64,000 bases of DNA from Maridesulfovibrio sp. (GTDB taxonomy: Bacteria; Desulfobacterota; Desulfovibrionia; Desulfovibrionales; Desulfovibrionaceae): NCBI RefSeq assembly GCF_963677005.1, contig NZ_OY781616.1:999501-1063500 (forward strand), written 5' to 3'. Each line of letters begins with the position of its first letter. Positions within the stretch are counted from its first letter, which is position 1. This document shows, in pieces, positions 36,958 to 46,645 of the stretch. The notes below the pieces were generated by a model. The model searched no databases and was not told the origin of the DNA. It was given only the letters and a program-made list of their open reading frames with translations. A program made the translations under genes and the position numbers.

Positions 36958-37647
36958 TTATTTGCTTGTATTATTACAAGGAAATATCTTTTTCAGTCTT
37001 TTTATAAATTTTTTAGTTTTTGGGAAAAAAATAGGCATGTTAAAATCAACTTCTCCCGTTTCTTTATTGTATACATATTCTGTGTATATTTTTCTTCTTT
37101 GGGCAACCTGCTCCAACAGCTTGTAATTATAATAAGAACAAATTACGCACCATGGAAATAAGAACAATACCCCAACCTTAAAACCGTTTAAGTTATCTGC
37201 AACGGCAACGAATGGAGATATGATGCTCAAACATTTAATAGTCAAGTCTGAAAAATTTCTCACTTCCAAAGATGGCTGTATCCAACTTTTAGAATTGACT
37301 CTTGGAGAATGCCATGAAGGAGGGTAATCGCCTTGTTCATCGGTAAAAGATTGACTTCGTCTTTCTAATTCCGAACAATAAGCAGACAACAGACCAATGA
37401 TACTGTCGTTATGAACGTAATAGCTAGCAAAATATGTTGATATTAGCGGAATAATTATTCCTATAAAAATCCGTGCATGGTTATGTACATCGTGTTCTCC
37501 TGCATAAAAAAACACTGATGTCAACGCAATAATTGCAGCCATATGAGCGGTATTAACGTTTGTCCTAACTGCTATTCTGGTATTTATTTCAGACTGAGCA
37601 GCTTCATACTTTGTGGCCGCTGAAACAATAGAAATATCCTTATTCAT
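36958..37647 (-). CDS. Four-TM membrane protein, probable phage cargo
   Basis: The 229-residue protein has membrane segments near 34-52 (HMAAIIALTSVFFYAG), 60-80 (IFIGIIIPLISTYFAS), 140-158 (LSIISPFVAVA) and 165-182 (VGVLFLFPWCVIC). A cytoplasmic C-terminal tail ends with a lysine-rich stretch. AAGGAGG precedes the ATG at 37647. It is AT-rich compared with the tail genes and sits at the end of the late operon, where phages carry extra genes. The layout is reminiscent of SLATT-like effectors, but this is not established. Confidence 0.6.
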   Translation of the reverse strand: MNKDISIVSAATKYEAAQSEINTRIAVRTNVNTAHMAAIIALTSVFFYAGEHDVHNHARIFIGIIIPLISTYFASYYVHNDSIIGLLSAYCSELERRSQSFTDEQGDYPPSWHSPRVNSKSWIQPSLEVRNFSDLTIKCLSIISPFVAVADNLNGFKVGVLFLFPWCVICSYYNYKLLEQVAQRRKIYTEYVYNKETGEVDFNMPIFFPKTKKFIKRLKKIFPCNNTSK

Positions 37648-37719
37648 CCGTATTGCCTCCTTTTTTAAAATATGCAGCAAAAAACAACTAGTCAACTTTA
37701 TTTATATTAAATGTTTGAA

Positions 37720-38703
37720 TTAAACCCTTTCCCCCTCAACACTCGTCACATACCCCCCACTCCCTAACTTATGAGTAGCACGGGTAATAGACCAAAGCCC
37801 ATTTTTCTCAGCCCGAAAACCAGAAAGCGAAAGCCTACCCTCTGCCCTTAGTTCGGGCCTACCGGGAAGGCTTCCAGAAAGGCTTTGCTTGCCCCTTTGG
37901 AAAGCCTCAAGCTTACCCTTTGCGGCCTTAATTGCGGCTTCAGGGGTTGGGTAAATATGTCTGATCCGGTGAACGGGTTCACCACTCCCGGCTATCTCTT
38001 CAACATCCCGCGCGCCTTCAACATCACGCCATAGGGCCACCACGGTATTAAAATTCGTGCGGGATTCAATATCAACACTAACGCTGGTCACCTGATTAGG
38101 GACAAGTTCAATGGTGGGCATGGATTTGCCCGAAACTGTTTTACCTTGCCCCTTATGGGCGAAGATCAGTTTGCCCGCGTTGGCCTTGGCTATGGCATCA
38201 TGGTCCCGCGCGATCCGGGTTAGCAGGTGCATGTCAGATTCATTTATCTGGTCGATATGAGGCAGGGCCACCCCGGACAGATCAGCAGCAACGGCAGGAT
38301 CAAGACCATGGTCAGCGGCTATGGTGGCAACCATTGCGCCTATGGTCTGCGGAGTCCATGAGCGTTTTTTCTGCGTCTGAAGCTGGGAATAATTTGAACT
38401 CTGATCCTGCGGCGCGCCAGCGGCTTTAATGTCCATCTTATCCGGTGGCCCGGATAGGCGCACGGAATTAAGGACGTACAGCCCCATGAAGGTTGCCGCG
38501 TTGCCATAGCCGAGCCAGACTTTAAACTGGCTCCCGGCGGGCGCCACGGCATAACCCTTATCATTAATGGATATGTCCAACGAATCAGATTTTACCCCGG
38601 CTTCATCGGTGATGGTCAGCGAAATTAAATCGTTCTGAATTGCGGCGGTAATGTCATTACCGTTACATTCCACGCGGTAAACGGGCTTGTGAGTTAATCC
38701 CAT
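37720..38703 (-). CDS. D: Baseplate hub / late control protein D (P2 gpD)
   Basis: The 327-residue product matches P2 gpD: PVYRVECNGNDITAAIQNDL, SLTITDEAGVKSDSLDISI, GYGNAATFMGLYVLNSV, TIGAMVATIAADHGLDP, IDQINESDMHLLTRIARDHD and a C-terminal RATHKLGSGGYVTSVEGE. It forms the hub of the contractile tail baseplate. It overlaps the gpX gene by 10 bp and ends the late tail operon. Confidence 0.9.
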   Translation of the reverse strand: MGLTHKPVYRVECNGNDITAAIQNDLISLTITDEAGVKSDSLDISINDKGYAVAPAGSQFKVWLGYGNAATFMGLYVLNSVRLSGPPDKMDIKAAGAPQDQSSNYSQLQTQKKRSWTPQTIGAMVATIAADHGLDPAVAADLSGVALPHIDQINESDMHLLTRIARDHDAIAKANAGKLIFAHKGQGKTVSGKSMPTIELVPNQVTSVSVDIESRTNFNTVVALWRDVEGARDVEEIAGSGEPVHRIRHIYPTPEAAIKAAKGKLEAFQRGKQSLSGSLPGRPELRAEGRLSLSGFRAEKNGLWSITRATHKLGSGGYVTSVEGERV

Positions 38704-38897
38704 ATGTTGATCCCCTGATCCGGTTCCGGCGTGGCGACTTCCGGCAGGATGATTTCAACCCCGGCTTCCAGCACCGGGCCGAGATCGGCAAGACCCGGAT
38801 TTGCTTCAAGCACTTCCGGCACAGCGGATTCAAAGCCGTAATACTTCCAGCATATGCGGTCCAGCATGTCGCCATCTTTGGTGGTGTAAGTAATCAT
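38694..38897 (-). CDS. X: Tail protein X (P2 gpX)
   Basis: The 67-residue LysM-like protein MITYTTKDGDMLDRICWKYY ... LEANPGLADLGPVLEAGVEI is the P2 gpX family, found between U and D. Its ATG overlaps the U stop. Confidence 0.9.
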   Translation of the reverse strand: MITYTTKDGDMLDRICWKYYGFESAVPEVLEANPGLADLGPVLEAGVEIILPEVATPEPDQGINIWD

Positions 38898-39268
38898 TCT
38901 TCAAACCGTTCAATTTTGAGGGTAAATTCCTGCTTTTGGGCTACCCCATCCCGAAAGAATGCATCGTCCTTTTCAGTAAGGGTTACGATAACCCACTTGT
39001 CGTGAACATTTCCGAGGCCGTCCACCAGCATCAGCGGTTCGCCCTTACCCTGCATTTCGCGCATCTTATCAATCTGGCCCAGCCCGCCTTTATAGGTCGG
39101 GTAGATTACGCCGGGTAGAGTGATAGAATCATCCCCCGGTCCTAAATCCTGGTGGGCGGCGCGTTTGCCGATCCGGTTAATCTTCGCCCAATTCCGAGCC
39201 GTTGACCTCTGCAAATCCTGATATGCGGCAGTATCCACAGAAAAAATAAAATCACCGAGTTTTAACAT
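38894..39268 (-). CDS. U: Tail protein U (P2 gpU)
   Basis: The 124-residue product has the gpU layout: LKLGDFIFSVDTAAYQDLQR, GPGDDSITLPGVIYPTYKGG, GEPLMLVDGLGNVHDKWVIV and a basic/acidic tail. It acts in tail assembly. A GTG two codons upstream (39274) is an alternative start. It overlaps X by 4 bp. Confidence 0.88.
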   Translation of the reverse strand: MLKLGDFIFSVDTAAYQDLQRSTARNWAKINRIGKRAAHQDLGPGDDSITLPGVIYPTYKGGLGQIDKMREMQGKGEPLMLVDGLGNVHDKWVIVTLTEKDDAFFRDGVAQKQEFTLKIERFEE

Positions 39269-39285
39269 CCCCACAATTTCACCTT

Positions 39286-41397
39286 TTACCCGTCATACAT
39301 GGCAAGCCGTGAATTATCCCGGCTCCTTTCTTCAATCCGCTGCATAACCTCATCCGCGATTTCTTCGGAAGATTGGCCCGGCGCGGCATGTACCTGAATT
39401 TCAAATTTGTTGGAAATATTGGTCTGCTTCTGTTCCGTATTTTGGGAATTGTCCGTTACCCCCTGTAAAAGATTTTGGGAGGGTGGAATTTGAACCGGAA
39501 CATTTTGACGATAAGCCTGCCCTACTTCCAACGTATCTTCTAGAACGGGCCGAGCTCCGGTTACTGTTTCCGGTCTGGCCTCGGCAACAGGCACTGATTT
39601 CTTTACGGCATCGCCGACTTTGGGAGTGGGTTCTTTTTCCTCTTCATCATCTCCAAAACCGAAAAAACTTCCGACACTGGAAACAACACTGCCTACGGTA
39701 TCAATCAGCCCGGAAAAGAATTCCTTGATCGGCTCCCAGTATTTCCAAATAAGCATAGCCCCGCCGACAACAGCGGTAACAATCAAACCGATAGGGTTGG
39801 CTGCGACAGCCGCGCCAATGGCCTTAATCCCGGTAGAAATAAAAGGTAGAGCCTGCCCGACTGTGACCAGCGAGCTTGCAAAACTGACCATACCCATAGC
39901 GGCTTTACCCGCCATGACCGCGCCGACCATCATGGCTACGTTTTCAATTCCGCCCACGGCGGAAATAAAACCCGCAACCATAGAGCCGACCTTGTACAGC
40001 CCCTTGCCGAAATCAATTACGGCCGGGATCATACCCCGCACGGCATCACCAACGCCCATAAGATCGTCCTTATGGGAACGCACGTAGTCGGCAAGTTTGG
40101 GTGCATATTCGGAAATGAGCGGGGCCAGCGCGCCACCTATCAGGCCGGAAACTTCAGCAGCAACCGAGCCGACAACTGTAGTCATTTGAGAAAAGGCGGT
40201 ATTGTAATCAGCCGCACCCTTGCGCCCTTCCTCGGAAAGGACATTAAGTCGCTTCTGCTGGTTAATTATTTCGTCAACGCCTTCCTTGCGAGTGCGTAGG
40301 TAGCCGAAAAATTTATTAGCTTCTCCGCCCATAAGAATATCGGCAGCGGCTGAAGCCTGCTGGCCATCCGGCATGGCCTTGATTGCTTCGGCAATCCTCT
40401 TGAACTGTTCTTCCGGGGCCATGTCCTGAAGTTCTTCAAACGACAAGCCGAGCATTTCAAGGGATTCCTTGACCGGGGTAATTTCTTCAAGCCCGGCGGA
40501 TTCACCGAGCTTGTTATTCATTTCTTCAATGAGGTCGCCAACGGTATCAACTTCGAATCCGGCTTCGCGGGCCACCCCGCCCCATGCCTGAAATTCTTCA
40601 GCGGAAACACCAAGAGCATTGGCAAGCTTGACCTGTTCGCCCGTGGCCTGATTCACCATAGTAACGGCAGTGCCAACAGCGGCAGCCCCAGCAACCACAG
40701 AAGCCCCAACCATACCACCAGTGCGCGCCAAGTCGCCGACCTGTGCTTTCATTTTGCCGCCAGCTTCCACAGCGGCGGACATTTTCTTGTAAGCCTTGCG
40801 GGACTTATCAAGCTGTTTTGCAAGTTTGCGGTGTGCACCGGTTAGGTTTTTTGTATCAACCCCGGCCTTTTCCAATTCAGAACCCAAGGAAGCTAGTTTA
40901 TCCTGATTGGCCTTGTACGCCCTGCCTGCCTTTTCCGCGGAGGCTTCAGCGCGCTTGACCTCGTTCAGCATCTTCTTTGTAGGCTTAGGATGCGCTTCAT
41001 ATTCCTTGCGGAGCTTGGCGGCATCTCGCTTCAATTCCCGATAAGCCTTACCGGATTCGCGCACAGCAGCGGGGTCATACTGATTAAGCAGGTCCATCTT
41101 GGCACGGGCATCCTTCAATTCATCAGCATAAAGCGATACATCGCCGGACAGCAGCTTCAGAGAATCACCAATACGGCCTTGCCGTGCTTCCATTTCCTGA
41201 AGCACGGAACCGACTTTATCGACAACAGTTTCCGTTTCAGCAACGCCGGAACTGAATTCACCGAACCGGGAATCAGCTTTCTTGACTGCATCACCCACGG
41301 AGACAAGACCGCTTTGCACTGAATTCATGGAACTGCCGAAGGAGCCTTTTACGGCTCCGCCGACTTCCACCACTGCGGAATATTTTTTACTTGCCAT
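39286..41397 (-). CDS. T: Tail tape measure protein (P2 gpT)
   Basis: The 703-residue product has coiled coils (about 40-210, rich in K/E/A), the conserved tape-measure block around ANALGVSAEEFQAWGGVARE, and hydrophobic segments (about 440-545, MVAGFISAVGGIENVAMMVG; AVAANPIGLIVTAVVGGAML). It sets tail length. Its ATG lies inside the E' coding end, as in P2. Confidence 0.92.
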   Translation of the reverse strand: MASKKYSAVVEVGGAVKGSFGSSMNSVQSGLVSVGDAVKKADSRFGEFSSGVAETETVVDKVGSVLQEMEARQGRIGDSLKLLSGDVSLYADELKDARAKMDLLNQYDPAAVRESGKAYRELKRDAAKLRKEYEAHPKPTKKMLNEVKRAEASAEKAGRAYKANQDKLASLGSELEKAGVDTKNLTGAHRKLAKQLDKSRKAYKKMSAAVEAGGKMKAQVGDLARTGGMVGASVVAGAAAVGTAVTMVNQATGEQVKLANALGVSAEEFQAWGGVAREAGFEVDTVGDLIEEMNNKLGESAGLEEITPVKESLEMLGLSFEELQDMAPEEQFKRIAEAIKAMPDGQQASAAADILMGGEANKFFGYLRTRKEGVDEIINQQKRLNVLSEEGRKGAADYNTAFSQMTTVVGSVAAEVSGLIGGALAPLISEYAPKLADYVRSHKDDLMGVGDAVRGMIPAVIDFGKGLYKVGSMVAGFISAVGGIENVAMMVGAVMAGKAAMGMVSFASSLVTVGQALPFISTGIKAIGAAVAANPIGLIVTAVVGGAMLIWKYWEPIKEFFSGLIDTVGSVVSSVGSFFGFGDDEEEKEPTPKVGDAVKKSVPVAEARPETVTGARPVLEDTLEVGQAYRQNVPVQIPPSQNLLQGVTDNSQNTEQKQTNISNKFEIQVHAAPGQSSEEIADEVMQRIEERSRDNSRLAMYDG

Positions 41398-41763
41398 CCT
41401 TCAGCCTCTTCATTGCCTGCACGTCCTGAATGAATTCTTCGGTGTCCATGTCCATAATTTCGGCCCGGCTCCAGCCCGTGAAATGGGCCAGAGCCAGAAC
41501 CATACGCCGAACATCGTCCGGGTTTAGGATAAAAAACCTTTGTATTTCTCTTGCAGCTTTTTGTAGTCCTTCATATCCAGATCATCTATCAGGTCCGGCG
41601 AGACCTCACACAGATTGGCAAAGAGAACTGATTCATAATCAGCATCGTTTTTAGTGCTTTTCCTTGCGGCCTTCTGGTCGCGCACTTTCGCACGGCGCAT
41701 ATTCAGTTCTTTAATTTCTACGCCGCCAAAATCTACCGGGTAATCAAGTGTGATAGGTTCCAT
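41387..41763 (-). CDS. E+E': Tail assembly chaperone E+E', made by -1 frameshift
   Basis: In P2-like phages a -1 shift near the end of E extends it into E'. Here, after the slip at T TTT TTA, the second frame reads ILNPDDVRRMVLALAHFTGW, then SRAEIMDMDTEEFIQDV and a stop at 41387, giving about 125 residues. The E' part has no start of its own and matches the GpE' family, and the position is right (between FII/E and T). The efficiency cannot be read from sequence. Confidence 0.82.
41524..41763 (-). CDS. E: Tail assembly protein E (unshifted product)
   Basis: The 79-residue protein MEPITLDYPVDFGGVEIKEL contains LCEVSPDLIDDLDMKDYKKL and is the P2 gpE/phage tail assembly chaperone family. It ends 5 codons after the lysine-glycine YKG that leads into the slippery site. 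It is the short form of the E/E' pair. Confidence 0.88.
   Translation of the reverse strand: MEPITLDYPVDFGGVEIKELNMRRAKVRDQKAARKSTKNDADYESVLFANLCEVSPDLIDDLDMKDYKKLQEKYKGFLS
41530..41536 (-). promoter_or_regulatory. Slippery heptamer T TTT TTA for -1 frameshift
   Basis: On the minus strand the E frame reads GGT TTT TTA TCC TAA. T TTT TTA fits X XXY YYZ. P2 uses a similar T-run at the same place. Confidence 0.75.
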
Positions 41764-41766
41764 TAT

Positions 41767-42276
41767 TTACAATCCTATTGCTTTACGTCTTTCTTCAAGC
41801 TGATCTTTGCCGTTAACAATGCGAACCATATTAGGTACATCAATTTCGTAAAGAACCGTCCCGTCCTGTTCGCGCTTGTAATAATCAAGCTTCATCGTAA
41901 ATGTTAGCGGTGAATTCTCACCGGGCTTCCATCCTCCCTCCTCAACAGAAGTAATTACGCCACGCATATTAATCACAACACTGGACACGCCTCCATAATA
42001 TGAATCAATTGACCCCTTGGCGGTGAGTTGGGGTTTATCGCCAGCAGTAACACCCCATAATGTCAGAACTTCTGGAAAGTGACCGGATAAAACAAAAGAA
42101 GTTTCAAGCGGTTCCATGCCCATTTCAATAGGAATAGATGTGTCCATTCCTCCGCCCCGGTAATCATCAATTTTAAGGGTGAGCTTGGGAGGATTAAATT
42201 CATCCACATTTCCGGCATACCCCTTACCATCAACAAACAGGTTCATATCTTTGATTTTATTATCTCCGTAACCCAT
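41767..42276 (-). CDS. FII: Major tail tube protein FII
   Basis: The 169-residue product has the FII features NLFVDGKGYAGNVDEFNPPK, DYRGGGMDTSIPIEMGMEPL, and a C-terminal VRIVNGKDQLEERRKAIGL. It polymerises into the inner tube of the contractile tail. It begins immediately after the sheath stop. Confidence 0.93.
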   Translation of the reverse strand: MGYGDNKIKDMNLFVDGKGYAGNVDEFNPPKLTLKIDDYRGGGMDTSIPIEMGMEPLETSFVLSGHFPEVLTLWGVTAGDKPQLTAKGSIDSYYGGVSSVVINMRGVITSVEEGGWKPGENSPLTFTMKLDYYKREQDGTVLYEIDVPNMVRIVNGKDQLEERRKAIGL

Positions 42277-43479
42277 TTAAAATACCTCCTCAAAGTAATC
42301 GTCAACCATGCGGCTTCGGAAAGTGACATGCTCGGCTGGTGCGGGTGCGGTGAAATCAAAGTCAAAATAGACCTTGCCCGCCGCAAGCTGATCCGTGGTG
42401 TTGAGTTCCGGGTCGGCCCAGCAAGTGCCGCCGAGAATCGCGCCCTTGTTTTTCAGGTTCCGCAGGTAATTGTTTACGCCTTCAACCACGTCTTCAAAGT
42501 AAGTCTTTGTGATGTTGCGATCCACGGCCCAGAGGTGAGCCTGAAGCAGGGATTCGTTAATCATGTCCGCAGTACGGCGTACATTGAGGAAAGCCCACTT
42601 AGGGTCACTACCGCAAAGACAGTTACCCCAGAGCCTGAAACCATCTTCATTGATGATTGTGGCTACATTCTTTTCGTTAAGCAGGTTGGCCCGGCAATTG
42701 GCATCACCGAGGGCAAAGTCAACCGGGCGACCAGTGCCGGAAATACCCATAATTTCCTGATTGGAAGGCGACCACCAGAAGCCTTTATCATTGTCAATCT
42801 TGGCAATCATCCCGGCTACACGGGCGGAAGGCGGTTCATTTACATAAACACCATCCCGGTAGACCTTCACCCACGGATCAACGAGGTAGCAACGCGCGCC
42901 AAGGTCGTTTTCCATAGCGATTGCGTCCGCATCGTTGGTGTTGGGACCATCTACCAGCACGATTGCACGCATACGATTTGCAATCCCTTCCAGTTCCGCT
43001 ACCACGGGATTCTTCAGGAAAGTGCCAGGGTTCTCTTCGTCCTCATCCTGCTGGTGGGTGAAACCCGGAGCCAGCAGAACACGCGGGGTATATCCCAGCG
43101 CGGACTTGCAGCCCAACAAAGCCTGCACCCCTTCGTATTCCCCGGTATTGGCATCCACCCCGCCGATTACATTGGTTATGGTTGCGGCAATATCCGCGCC
43201 TTCTTCAACGCGGATCACGATCACAACCGCGCCAATCTGGTCAAAGATTGCATCAAGCGCGTTGGGCAGGGTTCCGGCTGCATTACCCACGGTATCGAGC
43301 TTTGCAGCTTCGGTACGATTGCCCGCAATCAGGACAGGTTTGTTAATGGGAAATGCGGTTGCATCGGCATCCGGCGCGGTGCCGATTATGCCGATAACCG
43401 AAGAGCGCACCGTACGAATAGTGCGCGGGCCATCGTCAATTTCAATGACTTCTACGCCATGAAGAAAATTCTCAGCCAT
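42277..43479 (-). CDS. FI: Tail sheath protein FI
   Basis: The 400-residue product MAENFLHGVEVIEIDDGPRT has sheath motifs SSVIGIIGTAPDADATAFPI, PRVLLAPGF, and the C-terminal domain with RLWGNCLCGSDPKWAFLNVR and a final TFRSRMVDDYFEEVF. It contracts to drive injection. Confidence 0.94.
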   Translation of the reverse strand: MAENFLHGVEVIEIDDGPRTIRTVRSSVIGIIGTAPDADATAFPINKPVLIAGNRTEAAKLDTVGNAAGTLPNALDAIFDQIGAVVIVIRVEEGADIAATITNVIGGVDANTGEYEGVQALLGCKSALGYTPRVLLAPGFTHQQDEDEENPGTFLKNPVVAELEGIANRMRAIVLVDGPNTNDADAIAMENDLGARCYLVDPWVKVYRDGVYVNEPPSARVAGMIAKIDNDKGFWWSPSNQEIMGISGTGRPVDFALGDANCRANLLNEKNVATIINEDGFRLWGNCLCGSDPKWAFLNVRRTADMINESLLQAHLWAVDRNITKTYFEDVVEGVNNYLRNLKNKGAILGGTCWADPELNTTDQLAAGKVYFDFDFTAPAPAEHVTFRSRMVDDYFEEVF

Positions 43480-43491
43480 TGTTGTCTCCTG

Positions 43492-43785
43492 TTATTCGTT
43501 TTTGCCCATCAGGATGGTACGGACAATTCCCGCCATATCCTGAGAAGCGGCCTTAAGTTCTTCAAAAGTCGAGGCATTGCCGATTGCAGTTTCGGCGGCG
43601 GCAAAAGCCGTGTGCGTCTCGGTGGATATCAACCCGGTATCAATGGTGCGGGTTTTGACCCGTACCGATTTTTCCGAACCGGGAATGATCATTTCAGAGG
43701 TTCCCCGAAATTCACCGAGGATGTGCGGCGCAAGTTCAGCCGCCAGCCGTTTCTTTTCATCAAGCGTCATGCTGTTAATATTCAT
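43492..43785 (-). CDS. Small phage protein between fibre and sheath genes
   Basis: The 97-residue product starts MNINSMTLDEKKRLAAELAP, contains RTIDTGLISTETHTAFAAAE and is mainly helical. It occupies the slot where P2 relatives carry a fibre-assembly protein, but shows no recognisable similarity to one. It is 3 bp after the fibre gene stop. Confidence 0.6.
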   Translation of the reverse strand: MNINSMTLDEKKRLAAELAPHILGEFRGTSEMIIPGSEKSVRVKTRTIDTGLISTETHTAFAAAETAIGNASTFEELKAASQDMAGIVRTILMGKNE

Positions 43786-43788
43786 TGT

Positions 43789-45960
43789 TTACGCTCCTGT
43801 TTTCCATGTATCGCACTGCGTCTCCGCAATTCTGGTTTCGGAATCTTTGGAAAGGCCGGACACGCCAAGGGCCACCCGGCGGAAGGCTTCTGCCGGGGTA
43901 ATCTTGGCGGATTCCACAAGAATGAAGTCCGGGCGGTCTGTATCTGTATCAGTGCCGAGGGTTGCAGATTCGACGGCTAGTTCGTTGAAATCTTCGGCTG
44001 TGAATGCGGTTGTTGCCGCACCTGTGGCGGCGGTTAGGGACACGGGCGACACAACTCGGTCCGGAGCGACAGCGAGTACGGGAGTGATTGATGTACAGGT
44101 GTTTGTCCACTCACTTGCAACAATTAACGTCAGATAACCGCTGGATATTTGAGACCCGTTGTTGACTACTTTTATCCCGGTAATACTCATGGGCGCACTG
44201 AATGTGCCACGAATGCCATATCCCAAAATTAAACCATTTCCGTCATATGATGGGAGCATCCATGTCCCGGAATTATCCCACACATAAACGACAGCATCAG
44301 GTGCAGCAGGTAGACAACCGGCTGAAAATCCATACACGTCAACAGGGGTATCCCATGTTGCTTCATAAGTTGTCCCTGCGAGGATGTTATATGGCAATTG
44401 TACACCCTGAATTAAGGAAACTCCTGCCGTGCCGGATACGGCTTGTGCAACGACTGCGGCAACAACAGCCGTTAACGCAGTACCACCACTGCCACTGTTG
44501 ACCCATAGAGTGCTTCCGTCAGCCAATTCAGCCTCTTTATCAGATATCAGGACGATGGATTCAGCTGAGGTTACAGGGTCTACAATCCATTCCTTTGGAG
44601 AACGCACTTTCGCCCGCGATTGCAGACTAACCCAATCCCCCTCACCCTCACCCTGGTCCACGCCGTTGGACCGGAGCGCCGCACCGTCAGCCAGTGCGAT
44701 ACCGGCGGAACTTGCATTGTCGTAGCCGTCCCAGCTTGTGAATGAAATTGCTTCATCACCGGTGACGAAAGCGGCGGCTGTATGAAAACCGGTTGCCGTT
44801 GACCATTCAGACCAGCCGAGAGCCGTACCCTTGTAGCGGACTTCCCACACGTAATCGCCGGAAACCAGCAGCAACCCGGCAGGGAAATCGTATTCCGTGA
44901 CCGCCCCAAGTTCCGGTGACAGATGCAGTACAACATCGCCGATCCGCATACGGTATTGCGTGGCTTCGTGGGTATCGGCAGTATCTCCGACCACGGCAAA
45001 CGGACCGGAAACCAATGTAGGGCATTCCATGACCCCGGTTGCGCCGTTGGCGGGAGAAACATTGGCAGGTCGCTGGACGTAGTTGAACACGGCACGGGTT
45101 TCGAAAAACACGACTTCTGACCACGGGGAAATAAGGCCGTTGTTCAACCTGCGGCGGCAACGGGCCTTGTATCTCCTGCCCGGCTGCAACATCCCGGCAG
45201 GCTGTTCGTATCCGTTGGCTATGGTGGTCAGAAACCCGGAGTCATGGACCGAAGTTGCAAAGGTTCCGCTATCAAGATCAACCTGAACCTGAATTGCCTC
45301 CTCGGACGTTCCGGCAAACACGGGTGTGAATTCGCGGAACCTGTAAATCGGGGTTTCGCCAACGTCGGCAGCACCGTCCGCCGGGTTGAGGATTTCAGGA
45401 ATCCCGGTTGCCATACGTGCCAGCAAATCAGGGTGCGCTTCAGGGTCTTCATTGTGGTCGCTCATGTCGTCATGGGTAGCCAGCAGCACCGGGGATTGCT
45501 GGATGGTAATCTCTTCTGCGTTGCCCGTAACAACATCAATACGGAACTGCTTTTCAAGAGGTGCGGCCCCGGCAGGCAAGCTCGGAATGTAATCGTACTG
45601 TTCGCCCGCATAATCCACCGCATAAAGGACTTCACCGCGCGTGGGATGGGTTGCAAAAATCCCGATTTCCCGCAGTGCAAAGCCGGAAGCAAGGCCCGCG
45701 TTGGTCAGCATGGAATGAATGGTGTAGCACCCGGCTGGTTCATCCGTGTCCGGTACTGAAGTCGGGACAACCGAACCTATATCCAAGCTCATTTCCTCCC
45801 GGACAAGCCCGGTCAATTCTGCGGGCGCGTCCTGCTGTCCGGCAGTCCAGAGCCCGGAGCCGACAGCTACACGGGTGAAATCAAGTACAGTCCCGGTGCC
45901 GACCAAGCCTAAAAGCTCCATGCCGTGCCGGGTCAGCTTCATTCCTTTGAAGTTAGGCAT
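43789..45960 (-). CDS. Tail fibre protein (gpH-type)
   Basis: The 723-residue product has the N-terminal tail-fibre domain of the DUF3751 type (MPNFKGMKLTRHGMELLGLV, FTRVAVGSGLW, FALREIGIFATHPTRGEVLY). Beta-rich modules follow, with repeated fibronectin-like patterns (NPADGAADVGETPIYRF; SPANGATGVMECP). The C-terminal receptor part contains GYDNASSAGIALADGAALRS. It attaches to the baseplate and recognises the host surface. It overlaps gene I by 8 bp. Confidence 0.85.
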   Translation of the reverse strand: MPNFKGMKLTRHGMELLGLVGTGTVLDFTRVAVGSGLWTAGQQDAPAELTGLVREEMSLDIGSVVPTSVPDTDEPAGCYTIHSMLTNAGLASGFALREIGIFATHPTRGEVLYAVDYAGEQYDYIPSLPAGAAPLEKQFRIDVVTGNAEEITIQQSPVLLATHDDMSDHNEDPEAHPDLLARMATGIPEILNPADGAADVGETPIYRFREFTPVFAGTSEEAIQVQVDLDSGTFATSVHDSGFLTTIANGYEQPAGMLQPGRRYKARCRRRLNNGLISPWSEVVFFETRAVFNYVQRPANVSPANGATGVMECPTLVSGPFAVVGDTADTHEATQYRMRIGDVVLHLSPELGAVTEYDFPAGLLLVSGDYVWEVRYKGTALGWSEWSTATGFHTAAAFVTGDEAISFTSWDGYDNASSAGIALADGAALRSNGVDQGEGEGDWVSLQSRAKVRSPKEWIVDPVTSAESIVLISDKEAELADGSTLWVNSGSGGTALTAVVAAVVAQAVSGTAGVSLIQGVQLPYNILAGTTYEATWDTPVDVYGFSAGCLPAAPDAVVYVWDNSGTWMLPSYDGNGLILGYGIRGTFSAPMSITGIKVVNNGSQISSGYLTLIVASEWTNTCTSITPVLAVAPDRVVSPVSLTAATGAATTAFTAEDFNELAVESATLGTDTDTDRPDFILVESAKITPAEAFRRVALGVSGLSKDSETRIAETQCDTWKTGA

Positions 45961-46645
45961 TAGTGCCTCCTATGATGATTGTATCCGTCACCTGAACGGC
46001 CCCGCCGAAATACAGCCCTACCGGGTCAACGGTGATTTCCGATTCAGGTACATTGATATGGATAATGTCCGCCTCCCGCACTCCCGCACCGGAGTAGAAC
46101 AGGACGGGTTCAGCGGAAATTTCGACATGAACGGGAACATGCTGCACCGATCCGGTACGCACGGCCCCGCCAGTGTAAGAAGGATTTTCAAGGGTTGAAT
46201 TGAAGACCACCGCTTCAAGCTCTGACCGGGTATTTTTTGCCACCATCACCGCTTCAATCATTTCCAGATACACGGCCTCGGTCACTCCCGTATCAGTGCT
46301 GATCTTGAACTTGTATTCCGCGCCGTCATACTCAAACCATTCCAGAACCCGCGCTTCATAACCGAGAGCGGCAAGGTATTTTTCAACGGCAACCGGGGTC
46401 CCCTTCTTGCGGTGAATGGCAATACTGGCCTTGATTACGGCCCGTTTCTGCTCCTCGCTCCATTCGTCTTTCCAGAGGTCGACAGACAAGGCCCAGGCAA
46501 GCCACGGCAAAAAAACAGCCGGGCATTTATCCGGGTTCCAGAGGTCACGTATAGGTACGGGAATTGACTCGATACGCTTGCCTGTAACCTTGGATATGGC
46601 CCGCTCCTGCGGTGTTGCATTGATTGGTAAGAGGTCGGCAACCAT
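45953..46645 (-). CDS. I: Tail protein I (P2 gpI)
   Basis: The 230-residue product MVADLLPINATPQERAISKV contains LPWLAWALSVDLWKDEWSEE and HRKKGTPVAVEKYLAALGYE, the gpI signature. It is a baseplate wedge component. The ATG at 46645 overlaps the J stop (TAATG) with GGAGG upstream, so the longer frame to 46690 is rejected. Confidence 0.92.
   Translation of the reverse strand: MVADLLPINATPQERAISKVTGKRIESIPVPIRDLWNPDKCPAVFLPWLAWALSVDLWKDEWSEEQKRAVIKASIAIHRKKGTPVAVEKYLAALGYEARVLEWFEYDGAEYKFKISTDTGVTEAVYLEMIEAVMVAKNTRSELEAVVFNSTLENPSYTGGAVRTGSVQHVPVHVEISAEPVLFYSGAGVREADIIHINVPESEITVDPVGLYFGGAVQVTDTIIIGGTNA

Noticed and set aside
42328..43980. 550-residue plus-strand open frame over the sheath genes
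   Set aside because: Antisense to the sheath and neighbouring tail genes, without start context or recognisable domains.
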